25,577 nt of DNA, from IMG/VR virus record IMGVR_UViG_3300042988_000477, positions 1-25,577 of that record. The stretch is one strand, 5' to 3'. The translations under genes were made by a program, and so were the position numbers. Below are positions 17,101 to 22,514 of this stretch, one piece after another (position 1 is the stretch's first letter; every line of letters starts with the position of its first letter). This DNA comes from a virus. The notes below the pieces were generated by a model, which was not told the DNA's origin, did no database searches, and saw nothing but the letters and a program-made list of their open reading frames with translations.

Positions 17101-17293
17101 CCGAAATGAAGCGGTGTTCTTCGCGCATAAGCGGCAGGCCAACGACTACACCCGGCACCGGGAGTGGTACATCGACACGTTCAACTATACAGACCGATCG
17201 ATCAGGCTGGACGTGCTGTGCAACGCCGACATCCTCTATGCGGGCGGCGGCGAGATCTTTAACGGCGAGACGCCACCGGAGTGGTCCGTATGA
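14156..17293 (+). CDS. Large central tail hub/fibre protein with long coiled coil
   Basis: A 1045-residue protein. Residues 24-420 are almost continuous heptad-like Ala/Glu/Gln/Asp-rich helix (EEIQRLTEQL, IEDLEQQLAEA, DRAALQLQLAAM, AEASVTSAEQRI), interrupted near 255-300 by a small segment with VEIPGETAGVPVLIRPGYEG. From about 440 follow YRLGEITELSGDTCTVMLDA, TGVPIVYMECNGDAFEAGDRVVVEF and VVGFESHP, an OB-fold-like domain used in tail hubs. The C-terminal 500 residues are beta-rich with many Tyr and Trp and no obvious enzyme motif. It probably forms the tail tip or central fibre. The start overlaps the previous stop (TGATG); the end overlaps the next gene (ATGA). Confidence 0.65.
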   Translation: MGRATVISHLGDGEYLITPDPDQAYLDEEIQRLTEQLATDTPRLEAAIIAETTARAALDDAQAGIDTIIREAQAANNALLLALQAAMDDLDDATAAEQDQQTAINGMVADQTEQLAVYDQTIEDLEQQLAEASTPEQRAAIQLQIDETETEKTAYELNTNTAITAAYNDLKALKATTKAKLGVVNGAQQTWNDRDQKLAEIRAAMDAAEPLKVAWYKARDDRAALQLQLAAMAQDIKWLEAKRKTPADTSAWCADLTETLTGAVATVEIPGETAGVPVLIRPGYEGRAVWQAQEQHAALVDAVLAAQDGCLSAQSLADLARLNLDAAKQRRDGAASTLALLQADPDTLPALIVSAQALLEAAETTVTTAEASVTSAEQRIVTTRATATAARAALQAARDAAAADGATPDPRMADGRMQPVASSSPWASFWNRAVLPAWQKWRPMYRLGEITELSGDTCTVMLDAAYSSQQAIDLNRETELTGVPIVYMECNGDAFEAGDRVVVEFAYHDQTKPRVVGFESHPKACGTDHGMFITPMSDLSCNGWGYPLTQGEPDWGTPGMSTGSAVDLTGYTGLLDGRGYQVGLLSLTVDGIPSPELVVRHGEPLWPVVGSTSVVSGSGQTEIAGGPVAVTGVLPESATQPDGSIIVPRSIPVWSVKGYQPPWIIPCQRQLAVYETDGLQLQLRDYDNLYESCRFSFYGLASGSPVYRNGKPVAWTSSPVGDGAFLGVGVRQVTVSGQTFRRLLVIGGDLDAYYACYSDPPYNTLTVCGTCTRDSISNLADEQHKMETGQDAGYVAWYFNESGTIASCVAAYVRDAGEFADNDLINRAIDFRVHHIDFTLDGTSATLRSEAEGALGAYYRDDEHSSHSTPVERTIAIGYVGDAEKRLSFWYSGLVTVGSGAGLDEDGPSPQFISSASDSTATGRYKINGRTVTGDIVMYDYHYTGAATSIKDWVGHWKWVTQVGDYTTAETTGYLQLIAVDFRNEAVFFAHKRQANDYTRHREWYIDTFNYTDRSIRLDVLCNADILYAGGGEIFNGETPPEWSV

Positions 17294-17760
17294 GCACGCA
17301 AGGAGGCACGACTACGCTGCCGTGCGAGGGTGCTGTCACCGCCGGCACCAACCTGCAGGTGCTGGGTCGGCCGCTCGGGCTGATCAACTTCAACTACGAT
17401 CCGCGCGGACACTTCGACACGATCCGCGGCAATGGCGGCCCAGAAGCCGGACTTGGGGAGAGCATGATCCCGCGCGCCAGCGTTGTCATGGATGCGGGCG
17501 GCAATGTGCTGGTCAGTTTCTACATCCAGGAATTCACGCAGCACGGTCTACATGGTCTTGGGCAGTTCGACATGACCGGCCTGCCATCCTGCACGCGATT
17601 CTCGTCTAGCGGGCAATGGACGGCGGCGCCCATCAACCAGCGTCCGCGCGGCCTCAAGTTCGCCAGATACTACGCGACAAACGGTGACATCACCGACCTC
17701 TCGACGGTGGTCGACCCGCCCGGCGCCGACAATGGCTGGAAACTCGGAGGAGTCTTCTGA
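17290..17760 (+). CDS. Small tail-tip protein of unknown function
   Basis: A 156-residue protein. The in-frame GTG at 17281 is possible, but the ATG at 17290 overlaps the hub stop as ATGA, the pattern used throughout this genome, so I prefer it. It reads as a soluble beta protein (TNLQVLGRPLGLINFNYD, GNVLVSFYIQEFTQHGLHGLG, RGLKFARYYATNGDI) without signal peptide or membrane segment. Its place between the hub and the membrane proteins of the lysis region fits a minor tail component. It does not resemble a lysozyme, amidase or peptidase. Confidence 0.5.
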   Translation: MSTQGGTTTLPCEGAVTAGTNLQVLGRPLGLINFNYDPRGHFDTIRGNGGPEAGLGESMIPRASVVMDAGGNVLVSFYIQEFTQHGLHGLGQFDMTGLPSCTRFSSSGQWTAAPINQRPRGLKFARYYATNGDITDLSTVVDPPGADNGWKLGGVF

Positions 17761-17990
17761 TGAACGTTGACCATCTGATCGAGCACCTGACCGAACCCAG
17801 CACCATCCGGGGCATCATCTGGACCGCAGGCGCCTCGCTGGCGCTGCTGTGGATACACAAGGGCGACTACGAGGGCGCGCTGCAAGTCATCACGCAGACC
17901 GGTCTGGCTGTCGGCGCGGTCGGCATGCTGACGAGGGACACGCCTTGCGACAAGGAACCCGACGAAGGAGGCGACGGCGATGCCGGATGA
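17760..17990 (+). CDS. Holin-like small membrane protein
   Basis: A 76-residue protein whose ATG overlaps the previous stop. It has two hydrophobic stretches, about 17-32 (RGIIWTAGASLALLWI) and 41-57 (LQVITQTGLAVGAVGML), and an acidic, hydrophilic C-terminus (DKEPDEGGDGDAG). Size, two membrane passes and position after the tail genes fit a class II holin or a related lysis-cassette protein that permeabilises the inner membrane. No family signature is certain, and no endolysin is seen nearby to confirm a lysis cassette. Confidence 0.55.
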   Translation: MNVDHLIEHLTEPSTIRGIIWTAGASLALLWIHKGDYEGALQVITQTGLAVGAVGMLTRDTPCDKEPDEGGDGDAG

Positions 17991-18411
17991 ATGGGATGGG
18001 TACGATCGGCGCAAAGGGCTGGAACGACGCAGCGGTTATGACAGAAGGGGGAACATCTTGATTGACGACGAGAAAGCCGCGCCAGGGTTCACCATCAACA
18101 GTTGGCAGCAAGTACAGTCCATCCTCTACGTGCTGGTGATGTTGGTGGCCGGCATCGCCTGGGGCTTGAAGCTCGAAGCGCGCATCGACCGGGCCGACGA
18201 CGGCATCAAGAACGCCGAGCAGCAACTGGCGCACGGCATTCTCCCGATCACCGAGGAGCGAATGTCGCGGATGGATACCGAAAACCGGCGACTCCTGGCA
18301 GACCTGGAAGGCCTGCGCGCACAAGTCCAGAAGCTGGAGCTGGAGTTCGCAGGCCACCGCAGCAACAACGGCGGGAAAATGGCCGCGCCTGCGACCGGCA
18401 GAAGGCTTTGA
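17980..18411 (+). CDS. Membrane-anchored coiled-coil protein, possible spanin or lysis accessory
   Basis: A 143-residue protein overlapping the holin-like gene by 11 bases. Residues 8-23 repeat the peptide YDRR (GYDRRKGLERRSGYDRRG). One membrane helix lies at about 46-64 (QSILYVLVMLVAGIAWGLKL). A charged, heptad-like helix follows at about 66-125 (EARIDRADDGIKNAEQQL, ENRRLLADLEGLRAQVQKLE). A single membrane anchor plus coiled coil is the layout of inner-membrane spanins, but the long N-terminal part before the helix argues against a simple spanin. Its TGA stop lies inside the -35 element of the RNA promoter described next. Confidence 0.5.
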   Translation: MPDEWDGYDRRKGLERRSGYDRRGNILIDDEKAAPGFTINSWQQVQSILYVLVMLVAGIAWGLKLEARIDRADDGIKNAEQQLAHGILPITEERMSRMDTENRRLLADLEGLRAQVQKLELEFAGHRSNNGGKMAAPATGRRL

Positions 18412-18435
18412 CGCGTCCGCGCGTGCTGGTATAAT
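18408..18435 (+). promoter_or_regulatory. Near-consensus sigma70 promoter of the structured RNA
   Basis: TTGACG (18408-18413) and TATAAT (18430-18435) are separated by 16 bases, and a TG pair at 18427-18428 gives an extended -10 element. This is the best promoter visible in the window and needs no phage activator. Transcription should start near A18442. It overlaps the stop of the preceding gene, so the RNA is set up independently of late transcription. Confidence 0.8.
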
Positions 18436-18441
18436 TCACGC

Positions 18442-18618
18442 ACCTATCGGATGGCTCGCCATGCGAGATGGTCCCCGCGGCTAACCCCGCGGCCAGGGGG
18501 AGGACCCTGGATCTCTGGGCCACGACGCCGACAGCGATGTCGCCGAAACGAGTCTGGGGCGGGGCGACGGTTTAGGCTCGCTGTCCCGGTAAGAGAACCC
18601 GCTCCGGCGGGTTTTTTT
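18442..18618 (+). ncRNA. Structured phage RNA of about 177 nt, unknown family
   Basis: The RNA is bounded by the strong promoter and an intrinsic terminator and contains no convincing open frame with a ribosome-binding site. Three foldable parts are visible. First, a 5' hairpin CTCGC/GCGAG. Second, an arm pairing GAGATGGTCC (18465-18474) with GGACC (18502-18506) and, beyond a CTGG bulge, ATCTC (18511-18515); it encloses the hairpin CCGCGG-CTAACC-CCGCGG (18475-18492) and a purine-rich GGGGGA strand. Third, a long arm pairing GACAGCGA (18530-18537) with TCGCTGTC (18578-18585), stacked on TGTCGCC (18538-18544) with GGCGACG (18563-18569), leaving an 8-base bulge GTTTAGGC. I do not recognise a known family. 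It lies between the lysis genes and attP. Confidence 0.65.
18596..18618 (+). terminator. Intrinsic terminator of the structured RNA
   Basis: AACCCGC (18596-18602) pairs with GCGGGTT (18607-18613) around a TCCG tetraloop; a run of seven T (18612-18618) follows and overlaps the stem end. It is oriented for the plus strand and would also stop late-gene transcription reading through from the tail genes. Confidence 0.9.
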
Positions 18619-18694
18619 ACGCCTAGCGTTTGGCGGTCGGTGTCATAGACGATGGCAGGGGCCGGTGATGGATGCCATGCAAGCTCTTGAATTA

Positions 18695-18744
18695 TGGCGC
18701 CCCGGATACGATTCGAACGTACGGCCTTCCCCTTAGGAGGGTGA
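18695..18744 (-). other. attP core candidate: 3' half of a tRNA-Arg(CCT) gene
   Basis: Read on the minus strand this is an anticodon arm with loop CTCCTAA (anticodon CCT, 18737-18735), variable loop AGGCC, a T-arm with loop TTCGAAT and paired stem GTACG/CGTAT, acceptor strand CCGGGGC, discriminator G and encoded CCA (18697-18695). No matching 5' acceptor strand (GCCCCGG expected) exists upstream, and one anticodon-stem pair (A-G) is broken, so it is not a whole tRNA. Phages that integrate into tRNA genes carry precisely such a 3' half so that the host gene is restored. It lies 126 bases beyond the 3' end of the integrase gene. The stem mismatch suggests identity with the host begins at or 3' of the anticodon loop. 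Confidence 0.7.
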
Positions 18745-18804
18745 AGGCCTGACACTAGGCCGCTGATCTGCATGGATTTGTTGGCTGCCTATGACGACAT
18801 GCGC

Positions 18805-18845
18805 GCCAGCGGCGCCCCAGCGTTCATGCGCCTGCCAGCGGCGCC
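18805..18845. repeat. Direct repeats GCCAGCGGCGCC beside integrase, possible arm-type sites
   Basis: The 12-mer GCCAGCGGCGCC occurs at 18805-18816 and again at 18834-18845, 29 bases apart, between the attP core and the integrase stop codon. Tyrosine integrases of phages bind short direct arm-type repeats flanking the core, so this is a candidate. The second copy also lies in a weak hairpin CCTGCC/GGCAGG (18831-18851) that lacks a T-run and so is not a good terminator. Confidence 0.4.
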
Positions 18846-18870
18846 GGCAGGGGGATTGTCATAGTGGATG

Positions 18871-19851
18871 TTATAGCCGGTCAATAGCCGCGCGCAGATT
18901 CTCGGGCGCGAGGTGAGCATAGCGCTCGGTGACCTTGATGCTGGAGTGGCCGAGGAGGTCACGCACCTCGGGCAGCGGCACGCCAGCCATCACAAGCCAG
19001 GAGGCGCAGGTGTGGCGCATGTCGTGGGGCCGGAAGTTGGCGATCCCGGCGCGTCGGCAGGCGGCCGCGAATCCTTTCTTCAGATCCACGACGTGCCCCG
19101 CATCGCTGCAGAACACGAACGGCGAATGCCCGCAGCGCTCGCGCCTGCGTTCCAGCGCCTGCGCGACGACCGCATGGATGGGGATCGTTCGGCGACGTCG
19201 CGACTTAGTGTGCTCGGCTTCGAGGGTGATGATGCCCCGGTCCCGGTCGACCCGTGACCATTCGAGCGCGAAGATTTCGCCCGTCCGCATGCCGGTATAG
19301 AGCCCGATGGCGACGAGGTCGGCGATCATGTCCGACGAGGCGTCCAGCAGCCGCTGCGCGTCCTGCCGCGTGATCCAGCGGATGCGGCCTTCGGGTTCGC
19401 GGAGCTTGGCCCTGCTGACGTGGTTCTGGAGTTCGATGCCGCGGTCCCGGGCATACTCGTTGATGGCGGCGGATAGCAGGGTTAATTCCTTGTTGATCGT
19501 CCCGGCGGCGATGCCGGCCGTCTGGCGGGTTTCGATGTACCGGAGGACGGCAGGGCGGGTCAGTTCGTGGATGGATTGGCCGGCAAGATGCGCGGCGAGG
19601 ACGCGGACGGTCGATTGGTTGCGCTTGTGCAGGCGACCCGGTTTGGACAAATAGGCGGCTAGGACTTGATCAAGTGCAGCGATGGCGCCGCCGGATCGCT
19701 GGCGGGCTTTGAATCCTGAGGCGCGGAGGCCGTCTTCGAGCGCCTTGGCCTCGGCGTATACGGCTGTCCCAGCAGAGCGTCTAATCCGCTGGCCGGTGGC
19801 GTCGGTGTAGCTGATCCACCAGAGCGCGGTGTTTTTCTGTCTGTACGGCAT
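18871..19851 (-). CDS. int: Phage integrase, tyrosine recombinase
   Basis: A 326-residue site-specific recombinase that would join attP to a host attB, probably in tRNA-Arg(CCT). The start MPYRQKNTALWWISYTD at 19851 is chosen because it matches usual phage integrase openings; the open frame further upstream shadows the excisionase gene. Residues 1-60 form the arm-binding type beta domain, about 60-150 the SAM-like core-binding domain, 155-320 the catalytic domain. Catalytic residues visible are Arg189 (TGMRTGE), Lys216 (HTKS), His276 and Arg279 (HDMRH), His302 (LLGHSS) and nucleophile Tyr311 (ERYAHL). It is the last gene of the leftward early operon and points at attP. It overlaps the preceding gene by 193 bases in another frame. 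Confidence 0.95.
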   Translation of the reverse strand: MPYRQKNTALWWISYTDATGQRIRRSAGTAVYAEAKALEDGLRASGFKARQRSGGAIAALDQVLAAYLSKPGRLHKRNQSTVRVLAAHLAGQSIHELTRPAVLRYIETRQTAGIAAGTINKELTLLSAAINEYARDRGIELQNHVSRAKLREPEGRIRWITRQDAQRLLDASSDMIADLVAIGLYTGMRTGEIFALEWSRVDRDRGIITLEAEHTKSRRRRTIPIHAVVAQALERRRERCGHSPFVFCSDAGHVVDLKKGFAAACRRAGIANFRPHDMRHTCASWLVMAGVPLPEVRDLLGHSSIKVTERYAHLAPENLRAAIDRL

Positions 19852-20006
19852 CGATCGATGAAGGCATCCAGGTCGGTCTGATCGACGCGCACGATAGACC
19901 CGATCTTGATCGACGGCAACAGACCATCGCTGCACCAGCGGTAGGCGGTGCGCTCGGCGACCCGCATCCGGGCCGCGACTTCGGGGATGGTGAGGTAGGC
20001 GGTCAT
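19659..20006 (-). CDS. Excisionase-like HTH_17 (MerR-type) DNA-binding protein
   Basis: A 115-residue protein. Residues 1-55 form a winged helix-turn-helix of the HTH_17 type: YLTIPEVAARMRVAERTAYRWCSDG, then LLPSIKIGSIVRVDQTDLDAFIDRC. This is the usual form of small recombination directionality factors, which bend attachment-site DNA to favour excision. The rest, about 60-115, is Pro/Ser/Arg-rich and lies over the start of the integrase gene in another frame, so it is probably disordered. The start is fixed by an ATGA overlap with the preceding Lar-like gene. Position directly before int supports an Xis role, although a transcriptional regulator is possible. Confidence 0.7.
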   Translation of the reverse strand: MTAYLTIPEVAARMRVAERTAYRWCSDGLLPSIKIGSIVRVDQTDLDAFIDRCRTDRKTPRSGGSATPTPPASGLDALLGQPYTPRPRRSKTASAPQDSKPASDPAAPSLHLIKS

Positions 20007-20326
20007 TCCATCGTCGCCTTGATCGCATCGGCAACCTGTAGCGCGGTGCCGTCGAGCCCGGCCAGCCCAAGTGCCAGGTCTTCGCATTCCAGTCGAGCCG
20101 CGAGGTCGACTGATTTGACGCCGCGCATGTCGTTCCATTCATTCATTGCGTCAGACCGCGCTCGTTGTTCCCACTCTTCCGGCGTACCGTCGCCAAGCGT
20201 CTGAATCCGTACTTCCCCGCACCGTGCGCCGCAACCGTCGCACTCAGCCACGCACCAGCGGAAGGTGGAGCCTTCGACAACGCTGACAGAGGTGGAACCG
20301 CACCACGGGCATGGCTTCGTGGTCAT
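20003..20326 (-). CDS. Lar-type zinc ribbon protein with C-terminal extension
   Basis: A 107-residue protein. CPWCG (Cys6, Cys9) and CDGCGARCG (Cys29, Cys32, with Cys25 and Cys36 near) form a zinc ribbon like that of the Lar restriction-alleviation family, ending in the typical DAMNEWN helix at about 60-65. Lar of the Rac prophage protects DNA by modulating a type I restriction-modification system; most family members are untested. After the ribbon comes an extra 40-residue helical, acidic tail (VDLAARLECEDLALGLAG) not usual for the family. It overlaps both neighbours by ATGA. Confidence 0.65.
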   Translation of the reverse strand: MTTKPCPWCGSTSVSVVEGSTFRWCVAECDGCGARCGEVRIQTLGDGTPEEWEQRARSDAMNEWNDMRGVKSVDLAARLECEDLALGLAGLDGTALQVADAIKATME

Positions 20327-20523
20327 TTCTGCGACCTCATATACTCCTCCCGCTCCTCGGCCGTGTACTGCCGGACTTCGCCATGCTCGTACAGGTCCGG
20401 CCGGATCCTGGCCGCGGCGTTATAGCCGCGGCTGTATTGCTTCCGCGCGCGGTATTCCTCGCCGTTATCGCTGACTCGGGTGATGTGTTGGCTGGGGCCG
20501 GCGAGGTTGTCGGGTTGTTTCAT
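20323..20523 (-). CDS. Small hydrophilic early protein, unknown
   Basis: A 66-residue, strongly charged protein (PDNLAGPSQHITRVSDNGEE, then YEHGEVRQYTAEEREEYMRSQK) with no Cys and no membrane segment. The start follows the clamp stop by one base and the end overlaps the Lar-like start, so it is a genuine member of the operon by packing. I do not recognise its family. Confidence 0.55.
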   Translation of the reverse strand: MKQPDNLAGPSQHITRVSDNGEEYRARKQYSRGYNAAARIRPDLYEHGEVRQYTAEEREEYMRSQK

Positions 20524-20524
20524 G

Positions 20525-21637
20525 TCAGATCCTCATCGGCATGACGACGGAGCGCCAGTTCGCGTTCGCGACGTCTTCGATGACACAGGCGCCATTGTCC
20601 GAGATCAGCAGCGCGACGCTGTCGCCTTCGGCGATGTTGAGGCCGTCGAGCAGATACCGGCCGCAGTAGCCGTCGCGTCGGGGTTCGCCGTCGAGCTCCT
20701 GGGTGGCGACGGTGTCGTCTGCGGATTCGGTCGCCGAGTTGCCGAGCGAGAGTTCGATGGCGTCGTCCCCGGTTCGGAGCGCAACGGCCGATTTATCATC
20801 GGCCAGGACGAGCACGCGCTGCAGCGCGGCGGTGAGGTCGAGCCGGCCGGCGCGACATCGCAGCACGTGCGTGTTGGGCATCACCCGCCGGTAGTCGGGA
20901 AACCGTCCTTCGATGAGCCGGCTCGAAAGTTCGACATGGCCAATGGTGGCGGTGATGCTGTTGTCGCCAATGCCGAGGCTGACGATGCGGTTCGGCGGGA
21001 CCTTGGCATCCTCGCGCAGCAGCCGCGACAGTTCATCGATGCCTTTGGCGGGCACGATGACCATCGGGCACGTCGCATCGGTGTCGAGCGGCATTTCGCA
21101 CAGGGCCAGCCGGTGACCATCGGAGGCGACGGTGCGCAGCATGCCGGGCTGGATTTCGAGCGCGAGGCCGTTGAGGTAGAACCGGACGTCGCCGCGCGCG
21201 ACGGCGAATCGCGTCTTGCTGATCGCAGTCAGCAGCGCCGAGGCGGGCAGTTCGATCCGCTGCGTGATCGCGCCACGGTCGAAGGCCGGATAGCCCTCGG
21301 CCGGCATCGTCGCGAGGCTGTACCGGCTGCGGCCCGACTTGACGATCACCCGCTCGCCGGCCGATGCGTCGATCGACACGGCGGCGACATCCGGCATCAG
21401 CCGCAGGATCTCGGTGAGCTTGCGGGCGGGCACCGTCGTCAGGCCTGGCGCCTCGACGTCGACCGTGGCCATCGCGGTGATCTGGATCTCGAGGTCGGTG
21501 GCGGTGATGCGCAGCTGGCCGTGAGCGTCCAGGTCGATCAGGAACTGGTCGAGGATCGGCAGCGTCGTGCGGCCGATGGCGCCCATCGAGCGGAGCAGGG
21601 CGGGGAGCATGCCGCCAGGAGTCGTCGTGAATTTCAT
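20525..21637 (-). CDS. dnaN: DNA polymerase III beta sliding clamp homologue (phage DnaN)
   Basis: A 370-residue full-length beta clamp (E. coli DnaN is 366). The start MKFTTTPGGMLPALL is chosen over the longer open frame because it matches the DnaN opening and overlaps the preceding gene by ATGA. Conserved features are TTLPILDQFLIDL and LRITATDLEIQI (about 24-53), GEYP-like AEGYPAFD (113-120), SDGHRLAL (172-179), EGRFPDYRRVMP (243-254) and the C-terminus VVMPMRI. The protein-binding groove residues known from E. coli (DGHRL near 173-177 and the final MPMR) are kept at matching places, so it should bind clamp-binding peptides of polymerases and repair proteins. It would form a dimeric ring tethering a polymerase during phage replication. 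Rare in temperate siphophages, to my knowledge. Confidence 0.93.
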   Translation of the reverse strand: MKFTTTPGGMLPALLRSMGAIGRTTLPILDQFLIDLDAHGQLRITATDLEIQITAMATVDVEAPGLTTVPARKLTEILRLMPDVAAVSIDASAGERVIVKSGRSRYSLATMPAEGYPAFDRGAITQRIELPASALLTAISKTRFAVARGDVRFYLNGLALEIQPGMLRTVASDGHRLALCEMPLDTDATCPMVIVPAKGIDELSRLLREDAKVPPNRIVSLGIGDNSITATIGHVELSSRLIEGRFPDYRRVMPNTHVLRCRAGRLDLTAALQRVLVLADDKSAVALRTGDDAIELSLGNSATESADDTVATQELDGEPRRDGYCGRYLLDGLNIAEGDSVALLISDNGACVIEDVANANWRSVVMPMRI

Positions 21638-21966
21638 GAGAGTGGTTTGCCGAGAATGAAGGCCTGTTGGAGTTTGCCGAGGTCGGTGTTGCGGAATCCT
21701 TCGCCGGGTATCCATTCGATGCCGATGTCTCGCGGCGCGTCGGGGTCCGCGCTGCTGCTGGCGGTGCCGCGCGAGATGTACGACCGGCAGGCCGCGCATT
21801 TCATCGTCTCGTTCGAGCGGGCCGCGCGGAGGGCGTCGTGGTTGCGATGGTATTCGGTGCCGCACTGGGTGCAGCGCACGCGGTAGACGTTGGAGTGGAC
21901 GTGGCTGACGACGTGATAGCACCCGTAGCATTCGCCGATGCGGTCGGCCGGAGGGATTTTTCGCAT
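21634..21966 (-). CDS. Zinc protein with three CxxC pairs
   Basis: A 110-residue protein with Cys13/Cys16, Cys32/Cys35 and Cys57/Cys60, each as CxxC, plus several His between them (YHVVSHVHSN, EYHRNHDAL). The first four Cys could make one zinc ribbon, with the third pair and a His making part of a second site. The C-terminal 50 residues are not Cys-containing and end GKLQQAFILGKPLS. It overlaps the clamp gene (ATGA) and the kinase gene (TGATG). Nucleic-acid binding is a reasonable guess from the zinc pattern; no family is recognised. Confidence 0.6.
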   Translation of the reverse strand: MRKIPPADRIGECYGCYHVVSHVHSNVYRVRCTQCGTEYHRNHDALRAARSNETMKCAACRSYISRGTASSSADPDAPRDIGIEWIPGEGFRNTDLGKLQQAFILGKPLS

Positions 21967-22514
21967 CAGTCCGCCTCAAGCAGCCGGGCGACGCGCTGGT
22001 GGAGCGTCGGGAGGTCGCAGTCGTTGTCGAGGGTCCGGTCATGCGCGGCGACGGACAGTCCGTCCTCGGAGATGTGCGCTTGCACCTGATGGCCAGGGCG
22101 GCTCAGGTGCCAGAGTTCGCCCCGGCTGCGGACCCAGTCGGCCTCGTTGGCGAATCGCACGTCGGACACGACCGCGCCGACCACGCGGGTGATGACGCGG
22201 CATTCCCGCATCTCGATCAGCCAGTTCGCCTCCCGCTCGACGCGCCGGACCCAAAGATCCTCGCCGATCAGTTCACGCCCGAATTCGGTTCCGAGCAGCT
22301 GCATCAGTTCGCGCGGACTCCGCCCGCACAACGCGTCCTGCGGCTGTTCCTTGATGTCCTGGAGCTGTTCCGACGAGATGCCGAGCAGCTGTCGCACGAA
22401 TCGCCGCAGCGGATCGCCGAAGGACAGTTCGTGGTAAGCATGCCGATCGACGAGGATGCTCGCGACGGTGCTTTTGCCTGATCCGGCGGGGCCGGTGAGT
22501 CCGATGATTTTCAT
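21966..22514 (-). CDS. Deoxynucleoside monophosphate kinase
   Basis: A 182-residue P-loop kinase. The Walker A loop is GPAGSGKST (8-16); the following helix and HELSFGDPLRRFVRQLLGI (about 28-46) match phage dNMP kinases. Later segments include SPRELMQLLGTEFGRELIGEDLWV (near 66-90), the typical substrate-side region, and VVSDVRFANEADWV (about 116-129). Such enzymes phosphorylate dNMPs to supply dNTPs for replication, consistent with the clamp two genes downstream. The start is the ATG at 22514, which overlaps the preceding stop (ATGA); the longer upstream frame shadows that gene. Confidence 0.85.
   Translation of the reverse strand: MKIIGLTGPAGSGKSTVASILVDRHAYHELSFGDPLRRFVRQLLGISSEQLQDIKEQPQDALCGRSPRELMQLLGTEFGRELIGEDLWVRRVEREANWLIEMRECRVITRVVGAVVSDVRFANEADWVRSRGELWHLSRPGHQVQAHISEDGLSVAAHDRTLDNDCDLPTLHQRVARLLEAD

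Noticed and set aside
18444-18773. 109-residue open frame on the minus strand over the RNA and tRNA half
   Set aside because: It runs through the terminator, the structured RNA and the tRNA segment, is very Arg/Pro/Gly-rich and has no supporting ribosome-binding site; a chance frame in GC-rich DNA.
18695-18780. Complete functional tRNA gene
   Set aside because: The 3' half is clear, but no 5' acceptor strand pairing with CCGGGGC exists. The GGCC/GGCC pair upstream mimics a D-stem, but its loop lacks the usual conserved residues.
18831-18851. Terminator for the leftward operon
   Set aside because: The hairpin CCTGCC/GGCAGG has a 9-base loop and no T-run on either strand.
20480-21886. 468-residue plus-strand open frame opposite the clamp gene
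   Set aside because: It is the antisense shadow of the DnaN homologue, with low-complexity His/Arg/Gly-rich translation; the minus-strand clamp is unambiguous.
21638-22042. N-terminal extension of the clamp open frame
   Set aside because: The text before MKFTTTPGG is Arg/Pro-rich shadow of the zinc-protein gene and does not resemble any clamp domain.
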